The position numbers and the translations under genes are program-made. From Flammeovirga sp. OC4 (GTDB lineage: Bacteria; Bacteroidota; Bacteroidia; Cytophagales; Flammeovirgaceae), in NCBI RefSeq assembly GCF_000812565.1, contig NZ_JTAM01000001.1, forward strand, positions 248,001 through 312,000: 64,000 nt of DNA, in the 5' to 3' direction. Position 1 is the stretch's first letter; the number at the start of each line of letters is the position of its first letter. Positions 1-8,435 of the stretch are shown piece after piece. The notes under the pieces are model-generated. The model worked only from the letters and a program-made list of their open reading frames with translations, was not told the origin of the DNA and did no database searches.

Positions 1-297
1 TATCATCTAGACTTCTCTGAGGATATCAAAAACAAGATTAATATTAACACTGTAGATTCCTTTCAGGGACAAGAAAGAGACATTATCTACATTAGTTTAG
101 TTCGTTCAAATGAAGAAGGGACAATAGGTTTCCTTCAAAATACAAAAAGAATGAATGTGGCAATGACTAGAGCTCGAAAGAAACTTGTTGTGATTGGAGA
201 TTCAAGTACAATCTGTCGACATAAATTTTACAAAGCGTTTGTGGATTACACACAAGAAATTGGTGCTTATAGAAGTGCTTTTGAGTTAATGTATTAG
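1..297 (+). CDS. SF1 DNA/RNA helicase, C-terminal fragment (IGHMBP2/SMUBP-2-like)
   Basis: The window opens inside this gene, so only the last 98 codons are present. They carry the end of a superfamily 1 helicase core: 'DSFQGQE' matches motif V and 'NVAMTRAR' matches motif VI, which contacts the ATP gamma phosphate. This pair is typical of the UvrD_C_2/AAA_12 fold of Upf1-like helicases such as SMUBP-2. The family unwinds DNA or RNA with ATP hydrolysis; the cellular role here cannot be read from the fragment. The gene ends in a strong terminator hairpin shared with the convergent caspase-like gene. Assignment to the Upf1-like group rather than UvrD/Rep is from motif wording and is fairly secure. 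Confidence 0.85.
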   Translation, partial: YHLDFSEDIKNKININTVDSFQGQERDIIYISLVRSNEEGTIGFLQNTKRMNVAMTRARKKLVVIGDSSTICRHKFYKAFVDYTQEIGAYRSAFELMY

Positions 298-314
298 AGG
301 AAAAACGTTAAAAT

Positions 315-358
315 AAAATAGCATGTTTGACTCAAATAATGATCAAACATGCTATTTT
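315..358. terminator. Bidirectional intrinsic terminator
   Basis: A perfect 16-bp stem (315-330 with 343-358) with a 12-nt loop has A/T runs on both flanks, so it can end both the helicase transcript (plus) and the caspase-like transcript (minus). The minus-strand gene's stop codon overlaps the foot of the stem. Confidence 0.85.
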
Positions 359-1888
359 TTATTCTGTCAATCCCTGAGATATGATAACATCTTTAGCTCG
401 TCTCAGTCCATTTTGACTTGCTTTGAGTAGCCATTTTTTATAGTCTAAATCGACATAACCTAATTCTTCTAACTCCTCCTTTTGCCTGTAAATCAATGAA
501 GAAAGTTCATACTGACAAAAAGCATTACCCTCCTTGGCACCATTTAGGAAATAAAAGTAAGCACGTTTTAGATTAGAGTGTTTTTTACAATATCTTCCTG
601 CATAAAAACTACTCATTGAACTTCCAATATTTACAGCTGATGTGATCTGTTCTTGTAATATTTGATGATTTTCAATAGGAACGATCCCTTCTGACTGTAA
701 GATCGTCAGCTGAAAAATATGCTCATCATTCATCATCTCAGTATGTTCTTTTTTGAAAGTGTTATATGCCAATGTGGAGAAATTCTTCACCTCTGTTTGA
801 GTCAATTGTATTCCATGCCTGCAATGATTCATATAGGTCACCCAAAATGACGCCTCTACATTTCCATTGCGAGCCATAGTATAAAACTCATTTGCAATTT
901 TTTGGAGCTGAACAGAGTTCAAAAAGACTTTTTTTGAAAATTCTAATGACAAGCCTTTTAAATATGCGTAATACATATTGACCAAGATATCTATCCTTTC
1001 TTGTTCATTAACTTTGGATGTAGAACTCCTTGCTTTAAAGACAAAATCGGTAATCCCTTTGGTTTCTCCATAATACCCAAAAATGGGATTTGAAGCTAAA
1101 GTTTGTAGCTCTAATTGAATTTTCTGAGCAGTAACAATACTATCGTTCGCATTAATTTCCAGAGCTTTAATAAAATCAGCTGCAAAGGGAGAATGTTGCC
1201 CATAATCTCCATCAGGAACCGGGTTTAACCTTCCCGAACTCATTACAAATCTTCCTTTTTCTTTTAATTGATTACTCAAAAAGACATTAGCATTCCAATG
1301 ATAATTTCGTGAAGCACCGCTTCTATTCCGTTGAATCTGATCATTGAAAGCTCCTCCAAAACAAACATCAACCACTAACATGACTTGTCGAGAAGGAAGA
1401 TTATCCGTAATATTTTTGATATACTGAAATGGTAAATAAGTCAAAAGGTTGGGATCCAGTGCTTCATTTTTGGTTTCTTTCATCACCAAAAAACCTTCCT
1501 TATAATAGACATTATCATACGTTCCATGACCTGCTATGTAAAGTAAAAACCGATCATTGGGTTTGAGTAAAGTACGGTATTGTTTTATTGTAGAAAGTAC
1601 TTGGTTAGCATCAGGATTTTTTAATATTTTAGTATTGAATGCATACTTATCAGCCAATAATTTGCTTACCTCTTCTACATCGTTAATAGGATTATTCAAG
1701 GTATTAAAATAATCATAGTCGTCCGTACCAATAAACAAAGCATATTTACGAGAGGTAATCTCCCCCTGAAACTCATGTTCATATGCAGGGTTAATTACAA
1801 CACTCCGAGTAGTTTGTGCATTAGACAGCAGAAGGTTGAACAGCAAGAAATACAATAAAAGTAATATCTTTCGAAAATGTAAAGTCAT
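359..1888 (-). CDS. Secreted caspase-family (C14) protein with Sel1-like C-terminal repeats
   Basis: This 509-residue protein has a signal peptide (about 1-25, ending 'SNAQ'). A caspase-like domain at about 47-290 starts 'KYALFIG', and carries the catalytic dyad His121 in 'AGHG' and Cys176 in 'DVCFGG'. The C-terminal part (about 300-500) is helical with Sel1/TPR-like repeats ('GNVEASFWV', 'AKEGNAFCQYEL', 'ASQNGLRRAK'), a likely protein-binding scaffold. Bacterial C14 proteases cleave after Lys/Arg (orthocaspase type) or Asp, but specificity cannot be told here. Both catalytic residues are intact, so activity is plausible. Export to the periplasm or beyond is inferred from the signal peptide. 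No cognate partner gene is adjacent. Function in the cell is unknown. Confidence 0.85.
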   Translation of the reverse strand: MTLHFRKILLLLYFLLFNLLLSNAQTTRSVVINPAYEHEFQGEITSRKYALFIGTDDYDYFNTLNNPINDVEEVSKLLADKYAFNTKILKNPDANQVLSTIKQYRTLLKPNDRFLLYIAGHGTYDNVYYKEGFLVMKETKNEALDPNLLTYLPFQYIKNITDNLPSRQVMLVVDVCFGGAFNDQIQRNRSGASRNYHWNANVFLSNQLKEKGRFVMSSGRLNPVPDGDYGQHSPFAADFIKALEINANDSIVTAQKIQLELQTLASNPIFGYYGETKGITDFVFKARSSTSKVNEQERIDILVNMYYAYLKGLSLEFSKKVFLNSVQLQKIANEFYTMARNGNVEASFWVTYMNHCRHGIQLTQTEVKNFSTLAYNTFKKEHTEMMNDEHIFQLTILQSEGIVPIENHQILQEQITSAVNIGSSMSSFYAGRYCKKHSNLKRAYFYFLNGAKEGNAFCQYELSSLIYRQKEELEELGYVDLDYKKWLLKASQNGLRRAKDVIISQGLTE

Positions 1889-1956
1889 AGTATCTATCTT
1901 GTAAAGCTTATGTAAAGGGGCAAAAAGTATCTAAAGTCTAAATAATTACTATAATC

Positions 1957-2922
1957 GTGCTAATTTTTTCGATATTTGAAAAAAATAAACTTCCATCAAC
2001 TTTCAAATTAACAGTGCGAACATTCAATAAATATTATTTCTTTCTAGTATTTACTACTTTCATTTGGGGTACAAATTTCCACGTTACCCAAGTAGCATTA
2101 CAATACACTTCTGCAATGCTAACAGGAACTTACCGTTACACTTTAGGGGCCATTTTGCTAGTGCTCATTATGTATTTTAAACAACCAACGAAGAAAGACA
2201 TTAAAGATGCAATTCTGAAGTGGAAAAGTATTGTCTTTGTCGGTGTGGTAGGTGCTTTTGTATATAATATTCTTTTTTTAGAGGGAATGAAATATACTTC
2301 AGCTTTTAATGGCGTGCTTATCATTGGCCTTACCCCTCTAAATACGGCTTTGATCTCCATACCCATGTTAGGGTTAAGATTGACAGTAAGACAGATTCTA
2401 GCAATGCTCTTCGGTTTCTTAGGTATTTTACTTGTCTTATCGAAAGGAGATATTAGTGTCATCACCAATCTTTCCTTTTCAAAAGGAGACGTCTATATAC
2501 TTTGTGCTAATCTTAGCTTCTCTTTTGGTAATGTCTATATCAAAAAATATTTAGGCGGATTCGCTCCTCTATGGCTTACAACATTAGTCACTGTAGTGGC
2601 ATGTATTTGTTTCATTGGTTTTAGTATCTTCTTCGAAGATTTTATCATGCCTACAAATTATGAATATTTAAGTGCATTATTTTTCATGGGAGCTTTATCT
2701 ACGGCATTATGTGGTGCTTTTTGGTTTGTGTCTATTAAAGAAATAGGCGCTGAAACAAGTGCACTGTTTATGAACTTAGTTCCTGTGTTTGGAGCTTCTG
2801 CCTCATTCATTCTAGGAGAAAAAGTTGTAACTCCTCAATTATTTGGTGGCCTACTCGTCATTATCGGTCTATTAATCAACAGCGTGAAAATTAAATCAAA
2901 AAAAGCCGTTTTAGAACACTAA
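1957..2922 (+). CDS. EamA/DMT-family transporter
   Basis: A 321-residue protein of about ten hydrophobic helices in two repeats, the drug/metabolite transporter (EamA) layout. The first repeat has 'FTTFIWGTNF' and the second 'NLSFSFGNVYIKKYLGG'; both are family-type helix starts. It sits in the inner membrane and probably exports small metabolites or amino acids; the substrate is not visible. The start is uncertain: the given start is GTG at 1957, and a second in-frame GTG at 2014 lies closer to the first helix; no ATG precedes the domain. It stands alone, divergent from the caspase-like gene. Confidence 0.85.
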   Translation: MLIFSIFEKNKLPSTFKLTVRTFNKYYFFLVFTTFIWGTNFHVTQVALQYTSAMLTGTYRYTLGAILLVLIMYFKQPTKKDIKDAILKWKSIVFVGVVGAFVYNILFLEGMKYTSAFNGVLIIGLTPLNTALISIPMLGLRLTVRQILAMLFGFLGILLVLSKGDISVITNLSFSKGDVYILCANLSFSFGNVYIKKYLGGFAPLWLTTLVTVVACICFIGFSIFFEDFIMPTNYEYLSALFFMGALSTALCGAFWFVSIKEIGAETSALFMNLVPVFGASASFILGEKVVTPQLFGGLLVIIGLLINSVKIKSKKAVLEH

Positions 2923-3130
2923 AAAAGTAACGGCCTATATATAGTATTTTACTATTCTAATTCCTTATTATCTGTTCATTCTTAAATTATGAATTGGTGA
3001 TAAGGAATTTGTGCTTAAGAAAAGCCTCACTTATCTAATACATCTTTAAACAAATGCTTTTTGGAAGAAGTATTAATTGCAATATTACCTGACTTTGAAC
3101 TATTTACCATCGATAGAATCAAAATCAAGC

Positions 3131-3160
3131 AAAAAAAAATACCCATCAAAAATTGATGGG
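3131..3160 (-). terminator. Intrinsic terminator of the LuxR-type gene
   Basis: Read on the minus strand, an 8-bp perfect stem (3153-3160 with 3142-3149, loop of three) is followed by a long U run (3131-3140), about 20 bases after the stop codon of the membrane LuxR-type gene. Confidence 0.8.
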
Positions 3161-3182
3161 CATTAATAAAATATACTCTAAA

Positions 3183-4310
3183 TTATAATTGATATAGTCT
3201 TTCGGCAATCTCTTTATTATGAGAAAGCCCCATTTTTTTTCTCAATCTAGACTTCGCTACATTGATGGCATTTGCCGTTGTATTTCTTAATTGTGCAATT
3301 TCTTTAGAAGACATTCCTAATTTCATGTATGCACATAATTCTCTGTCATTCTTTGTTAAGACTGGATATTGTTCTATCAGTCTTACTGAAAATTCAGCAT
3401 TGACGTCTTTGATATTTCCTTGTAGCGTATGTAGCTTTTTGTCGGTATCTAATTGTGACCTCAATTCAATGATTATTTTCTGGAGATCTTTCTTGATTTC
3501 AGTTTTACTGGTAAGTTCTTCCAACTGTTGGAGTACTTTCTCCTTATTCTTCATTTGAACCAACACATTCGCATTGATACTCTCAATGTCATTTTGTTTT
3601 AACGACAATTGATTTTCTAATTCTTGATTCAGGGTACTTAGCTCATTATTTCGAGCTTCCATTTCCTTCTCTGTATTTTTAAGAATTTGATTCTTTTCAT
3701 TGAAGGCTTCATGTTCAATCGTTTTAGAGTGATTTTGATAAACTCTAATTGTCAAGAATATGATTCCTAAAACTACACCTATTGTGCCAATATGAAAAAT
3801 TGTGGCCTGCCAATTTTCAATATCAATATAAAATTTGACAGGAAAAAGGATTTTAACGACTACAACAGACAAAATCATAGAAGAAATAATAAAAATTGTT
3901 TTACCAGTTAATTGTTGTTGTTTTTGAAAGACCATTAAAATCATTGCAGAAAGTAGAATAAAACTTTCTAAAACCGTACATGGTACAATCAATGTAAAAA
4001 AGATGCCAATAAAAGTCATCAAAATCGCATTGAGTTGGATTGACATTTCATACCTTCTATGCTTGATAAGCTTTAAATCTAAAAATAAAGCAGCAATCAT
4101 AATTGATGGCATAAGAACAGTAACTGTAGTGTTACTTACCAAAAAAAGTAAAGCAGATAGAACTGTCGTTACGATCAAAGCTTTATGACCGATTAGACAA
4201 ATCTTGTTTTTTAGTACACAACTAGCCAGAGATGGTTCAGCAAAAAAATTATTTTCATGTAAAGCATAAACATCCCTAACCAAAGGACTTTTTGTTTCGA
4301 GCGAATTCAT
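3183..4310 (-). CDS. Membrane-bound regulator with coiled coil and LuxR-type HTH
   Basis: 375 residues in three parts. About 40-190 holds five or six transmembrane helices; about 195-285 is a charged coiled coil; about 305-375 is a helix-turn-helix of the LuxR/GerE type ('LTKNDRELCAYMKLGMSSKEIA', then 'NVAKSRLRKKMGL'). The layout resembles the Bacteroidota TPR/7TM-coiled-coil-HTH regulators, but here the sensor is only the membrane domain. It would bind DNA at the inner face of the membrane, probably as a dimer through the coiled coil. No kinase or receiver is present, and the signal and target genes are unknown. A TAGATTTG box at 4355-4362 probably drives it. Confidence 0.75.
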   Translation of the reverse strand: MNSLETKSPLVRDVYALHENNFFAEPSLASCVLKNKICLIGHKALIVTTVLSALLFLVSNTTVTVLMPSIMIAALFLDLKLIKHRRYEMSIQLNAILMTFIGIFFTLIVPCTVLESFILLSAMILMVFQKQQQLTGKTIFIISSMILSVVVVKILFPVKFYIDIENWQATIFHIGTIGVVLGIIFLTIRVYQNHSKTIEHEAFNEKNQILKNTEKEMEARNNELSTLNQELENQLSLKQNDIESINANVLVQMKNKEKVLQQLEELTSKTEIKKDLQKIIIELRSQLDTDKKLHTLQGNIKDVNAEFSVRLIEQYPVLTKNDRELCAYMKLGMSSKEIAQLRNTTANAINVAKSRLRKKMGLSHNKEIAERLYQL

Positions 4311-4354
4311 TGTAATAGTAATTAGTTAATCATCATTTTACTAATAATATGATG

Positions 4355-4362
4355 CAAATCTA
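4355..4362 (-). promoter_or_regulatory. -7 box (TAnnTTTG type)
   Basis: TAGATTTG on the minus strand fits the Bacteroidota -7 consensus TAnnTTTG and lies 45 bases upstream of the LuxR-type gene's ATG. No clear -33 TTTG is seen. Such an 8-mer is expected by chance about once per 1.5 kb in this composition, so position is the main support. Confidence 0.45.
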
Positions 4363-4433
4363 CCATGCTTTCCTCTCTTGCCTTTTCAGTAGTGTTGTAA
4401 ATAATTTAAACTATGTTGCAACAGTATAAATTA

Positions 4434-4472
4434 TCACTTAAAAAAAAAAGAGGACACATAAAATGTGCCCTC
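4434..4472 (-). terminator. Intrinsic terminator
   Basis: On the minus strand a 10-bp stem with one G-U pair (4463-4472 with 4450-4459) is followed by a run of U residues. It lies just past the stop of the 146-residue secreted protein. Confidence 0.8.
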
Positions 4473-4493
4473 ACGATATATTTTTAGATGTTT

Positions 4494-4934
4494 TTATTTT
4501 TTATTGATAGAAATTATTGCGACTCTCACCCCTACTAAAGCATTTTGTGAACTAATCATTTTATCTGTTCCAGCATAAAAAACATGCGTTCCATCCGTCT
4601 GCGACATCGGCATTGCTTCATTTTTTAGCTTCATTATTGATTTACCAGAATTATTGACTGTCACCACTGGAGTGAAATCCTCAATATCTTTAACCGACAG
4701 ATGTATATGCTCTGTATTATTATGTTCAAACTGCTTTTCTAAAAACTCAGTATATTCAATTTCAGATTTTTTAGGAACGACAAAAGAAACCGTTGGATCT
4801 TGATCTTCTCCATTTTCAAGAGTAGTGATGATATCCTTTGTGACATCAGTCAAATAATCTTTACTATCTATAGATTGAGCAACAGAAAATTGTGAAACAA
4901 TAATAGACAAAGCCAATAAAAATATCTTTTTCAT
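4494..4934 (-). CDS. Small secreted protein of unknown function
   Basis: 146 residues with a signal peptide (about 1-19, 'MKKIFLLALSIIVSQFSVAQ') and an otherwise soluble, mildly charged mature part with no motif I recognise. The stretch 'PVVTVNNSGKSIMKLKNEAMP' looks like a beta strand pair. It is a single-gene unit with its own terminator. Probably periplasmic or surface-exposed. No function is proposed; an immunoglobulin-like or lipocalin-like small fold is possible but not supported by any specific residue. Confidence 0.6.
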   Translation of the reverse strand: MKKIFLLALSIIVSQFSVAQSIDSKDYLTDVTKDIITTLENGEDQDPTVSFVVPKKSEIEYTEFLEKQFEHNNTEHIHLSVKDIEDFTPVVTVNNSGKSIMKLKNEAMPMSQTDGTHVFYAGTDKMISSQNALVGVRVAIISINKK

Positions 4935-5049
4935 AATAGTCCGGTTTTAAATGTTCCTTTAACACTATATATAAACGGATTTGTAAGGAAAAAGATTCTT
5001 ATTTAAATGAAAAAGTTTCTTCGAATTGAAGTATTAAGTTGCATTAACA

Positions 5050-5727
5050 CTATTTCACTCCAATCACCTCAATATCAAAGAATAACGTGGAGTTTGCAGG
5101 TATTGGTCCAATTGCTCTAGAGCCATACCCAAGTTCCGCTGGAATCAACAACATTGCTCTCGATCCAACAGGTAAATTCATCACACCTTCATCCCATCCT
5201 TTGATGACTTCACCCACTCCAACATTGAACTCAAACGGTCTGTTTCTATCTCGTGAAGAATCGAACTTTTTACCATCTTCTAAAAGACCAGTATAATGTA
5301 CGGTTACTTTTTGTCCTTTTTGTGGCTTTTCTCCATCTCCCTTTGTTAAAACTTTTATCCCTAAACCAGAAGGTAAAAATTCATAACCAATTTTAATTTT
5401 TTCATCATTCCAAACCTCTATTGCAGTTTGTATAAATAACAACTCAATTGCAGAGATTTTCAATTTCTTATTAGTGACCATTTTTTTGTAAGAAAGAGGG
5501 TCTGATGACTTATTGAAATCAAAATCAATTCGAAGTTCTTTCTTTTTTCTATCCATATAAAAATAAGATTTACCTTCTTTAAATTTTGCACACAACCCCT
5601 CAAAACGTGTGTCAGTATAACAAAAATCAACTTCTTCTGACGCCGGATTACACTTATCGCATTGAGCATAAGCTGAAACTGAAAAAATGAACGAAAGAAT
5701 TGTTGTTAGGAATAAAAAATTTTTCAT
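5050..5727 (-). CDS. Secreted FKBP-type peptidyl-prolyl cis-trans isomerase
   Basis: 225 residues with a signal peptide cleaved near 'AYAQ' (about 21). An N-terminal part (about 22-110) of unknown fold carries several cysteines ('CDKCNP', 'FCYTD', 'GLCAKF'), which may form disulfides after export. The FKBP domain is about 115-225: 'VTVHYTGLLEDGKKFDSS', 'VIKGWDEGV', 'IPAELGYGSR' and 'LFFDIEVIGV' are the usual active-site segments. It would catalyse proline isomerisation in proteins of the periplasm. FkpA-type relatives have an N-terminal dimerisation helix domain; this N-terminal part looks different. A TATATTTG box lies 35 bases upstream of the start. Confidence 0.88.
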   Translation of the reverse strand: MKNFLFLTTILSFIFSVSAYAQCDKCNPASEEVDFCYTDTRFEGLCAKFKEGKSYFYMDRKKKELRIDFDFNKSSDPLSYKKMVTNKKLKISAIELLFIQTAIEVWNDEKIKIGYEFLPSGLGIKVLTKGDGEKPQKGQKVTVHYTGLLEDGKKFDSSRDRNRPFEFNVGVGEVIKGWDEGVMNLPVGSRAMLLIPAELGYGSRAIGPIPANSTLFFDIEVIGVK

Positions 5728-5761
5728 GTCTAAATTAATGCGTAATTCAAATATTTTAAAT

Positions 5762-5769
5762 CAAATATA
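5762..5769 (-). promoter_or_regulatory. -7 box (TAnnTTTG type)
   Basis: TATATTTG on the minus strand, 35 bases before the FKBP gene start, matches the Bacteroidota -7 consensus. No clear -33 element is visible. Confidence 0.45.
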
Positions 5770-5989
5770 CAAGAGCTATCAAATATTAAAGAAAATTGTG
5801 TTCAAAATGTACAAAAATGAACAGTTCTTAATTTTATAATTAATTCACGACTAAAGCATAATCAACAGCTTAATCATTGATTACCAGATGTTTAATAATC
5901 ATAAAATTACAAAGTAGCAAAATTGGTCAAATTTTAGATTTGATTGTTTATACTAGTAAGTTGAAAACCATATCATCTAATCACTTTTT

Positions 5990-8428
5990 ATGATTCACAA
6001 TAATGTACATATAGGAAATAATGTCTTCAAAATCACTGAAGATGCTAAATCACTTTTGGATAGCTACAGAAGTGCCTTATATGAGCATTTAAAAAATTTC
6101 AACAATTCTGAGATCATCATTAAAGAGATTGAATACAAATTAGCTGAGCTTCTTTTACCTTATATTGAAAGTGAATTTGACTTTCTTAAAGAAGATGATG
6201 TCAAACAAGCTATATTGATTATAGGTCTTCCTGATGGATACACTATTCCGGATTTACAGAAAGAACCTGAATCTCAATCTCAGTCAATTTATAATGAAAC
6301 TGTTTCTTCTTTATCTCAAAAATTTAAAAATCTTTACAGAGATATCGATAGACAACAAATCGGTGGTGTTGCTGCCGGTATAGCAGATTCACTTAAAATT
6401 GATCCATTATGGATCAGACTTTTATTGATTTTACCTCTCTTCATCTTAGGGACAACTAAAGGGCCTCTGTTGACAATTGCCATTGCATATTTAGTAGGCT
6501 GGTTATTACTACCAGAAAAAAGAAATATTCAAAGAGATGAAAATGTAAGAATCTTCTTTAGAGATAAAGAGAAAAAAATCTTTGGTGGTGTTGCTGCAGG
6601 TCTCAGTAATTACCTTGGCATTGATATTAATTGGATTAGGTTAGGGTTGATATTCTGCACATACTTTTTCAATGAATTAATACTTATATATGCCGTTATA
6701 TGGACTGTCACCCCTTATTCAAGAAGTTTAAAAGATAAATTCCAAAGTAAAGGTGTTCAATTCAACCTTACAGAAATTGAAGCATATCTTACGAAAACTT
6801 TCGAAAACACGAACTTCTCTAGTGAATACTTTAATAGTATCTATCAGAAGATTGAGAATACCAACTTTAAAGTAAATGCGAGTCCTTTACTTTATAAGCT
6901 TCTAAGAGGTGTTTGTTTCTTAATTGGAGCTGTATTATTCATCACAACAATCACAATGGTTTTTACAGCTATTCCAATATTAGGTATTAGCTTAAAGATT
7001 ATTCCTTTATACTCAATCTTTGATTATATCAGTGAAGACATTGCCAATGAAGTCTTATTTGAGTATGATCACAACCTACTCAATACCATTCAATACAGTA
7101 TACCCAATACCACTGCCATTATCAGTGCTTTACAATTTACTGTATTCACGATCTTGTTATTTGTCATAAGCACCTCTTTGATTACGTTCAAAAAGAATGT
7201 CAATAACAGCTTTCTATTTGGATTAATTACTTCAAACATTGTTTTCACTATCTTGCTTTTAACTGCTTTGAACATGTCAGTTCATAATTTTGACAATCAG
7301 GCAACACACAAAGAAGAAGTAATGCTACCACTTAACCCTATGCCTTTAGAATTAAAAATGGAAAAACTAGGTAATATTCCATTGAATGAGACAAAGGTTT
7401 ACATTAATGGTTATGATGGTGATAAATTAAAACTTGTATTTTTACAAGAGGCATTAGGAAAGACGAGAGAAAGAGCAATTATAAATGCAAAAGCAATAGA
7501 CTATACTTCAAAAGTAGAGGCAAATAGCATTACACTAGGTTCTCATTTTTCTTTTCCAAGAGGCGTCAAATACAGAATGCAATCTTTACAACTATTCATT
7601 TATGTTCCACATGGTAAAGAGTTTACTATTGACGATAAAATCAAAGAAAAGATAAAAGAGCAAGATATAGAATTCAAACATTACGATAAAAATAGATTTC
7701 TAATGTTCGACACCGATGACATTTGCCATTCAGTTGACAAAGAAGATCTCTATGATATTCAGAACAGCGTCAAATTTTCACGCCGTTCAAATAATAATCC
7801 TCTAACTAAACATAGTGCTTCTTTAGCATCAGATAAGAAAAAACTTCACATAAAAATATCCCCTACCGATTCATTAGAAATCTACGGAAACTTTAAAGTA
7901 GATATAAATTTTGATGAGGATATTGAATTCACAAATATCAACATAAATAGTGATCAATACTTAGTCAAAACTATTAATAAAACGCTTAAAATTTATCCTT
8001 TAAATGAACTTGACAATAACGATGAGCATACTTTGAAGATTTCCTCTCCAAAAGATATCGCATTTATAAAGTTTAATGGAAAAGGCGACTTAGACCTTGC
8101 GAAGTGTAATGTAGATACCGTAAAGCTAGAACTAAATGGAAATATTGAAGCTAATGTTGATATTGAAAGTGAGTTCTTATATACAACACTAATAGGGTCG
8201 TCTAACCTTACTTTAAACGGTAAAAGTCAAAAAGCATTTATTTTTGCAAATGATGGGTCACAAATTGAAGGGAAAGATTTTATCACACAAGAAGTAAAAG
8301 CAAAAGCAAAAGGAGTTTCAAAAATAGAAATTACTGCTGAACAGAATGCTACTATTTTTCAAACTCCTTTAAGCAAAGTGACGATATTAGGAGACCCTAT
8401 TCACTTTGAAAAACACACACAACGTTAA
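5990..8428 (+). CDS. Tandem PspC-domain membrane protein with GIN/DUF2807 tail
   Basis: 812 residues. The N-terminal about 90 residues ('VFKITEDAKSLLDSYRSAL') match the cytosolic head found in front of Bacteroidota PspC proteins. Two PspC modules follow: 'IGGVAAGIADSLKIDPLWIRL' (about 123-178) and 'FGGVAAGLSNYLGIDINWIRL' (about 198-242). More membrane helices lie at about 300-330 and 370-430. The C-terminal 350 residues are strand-rich and outside the membrane, ending in a GIN/DUF2807-like beta domain ('LELNGNIEANVDIESE', 'LTLNGKS'). PspC proteins sense or buffer envelope stress and partner with LiaR- or Psp-type regulators. No psp operon partner (PadR-like regulator) is adjacent here. Confidence 0.85.
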   Translation: MIHNNVHIGNNVFKITEDAKSLLDSYRSALYEHLKNFNNSEIIIKEIEYKLAELLLPYIESEFDFLKEDDVKQAILIIGLPDGYTIPDLQKEPESQSQSIYNETVSSLSQKFKNLYRDIDRQQIGGVAAGIADSLKIDPLWIRLLLILPLFILGTTKGPLLTIAIAYLVGWLLLPEKRNIQRDENVRIFFRDKEKKIFGGVAAGLSNYLGIDINWIRLGLIFCTYFFNELILIYAVIWTVTPYSRSLKDKFQSKGVQFNLTEIEAYLTKTFENTNFSSEYFNSIYQKIENTNFKVNASPLLYKLLRGVCFLIGAVLFITTITMVFTAIPILGISLKIIPLYSIFDYISEDIANEVLFEYDHNLLNTIQYSIPNTTAIISALQFTVFTILLFVISTSLITFKKNVNNSFLFGLITSNIVFTILLLTALNMSVHNFDNQATHKEEVMLPLNPMPLELKMEKLGNIPLNETKVYINGYDGDKLKLVFLQEALGKTRERAIINAKAIDYTSKVEANSITLGSHFSFPRGVKYRMQSLQLFIYVPHGKEFTIDDKIKEKIKEQDIEFKHYDKNRFLMFDTDDICHSVDKEDLYDIQNSVKFSRRSNNNPLTKHSASLASDKKKLHIKISPTDSLEIYGNFKVDINFDEDIEFTNININSDQYLVKTINKTLKIYPLNELDNNDEHTLKISSPKDIAFIKFNGKGDLDLAKCNVDTVKLELNGNIEANVDIESEFLYTTLIGSSNLTLNGKSQKAFIFANDGSQIEGKDFITQEVKAKAKGVSKIEITAEQNATIFQTPLSKVTILGDPIHFEKHTQR

Positions 8429-8435
8429 TTTATCT

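Noticed and set aside
2905-2934. GCCGTT/AACGGC pair at the end of the EamA gene as a terminator
   Set aside because: Six-bp stem with an 18-base loop and no clean U run; too weak to call.
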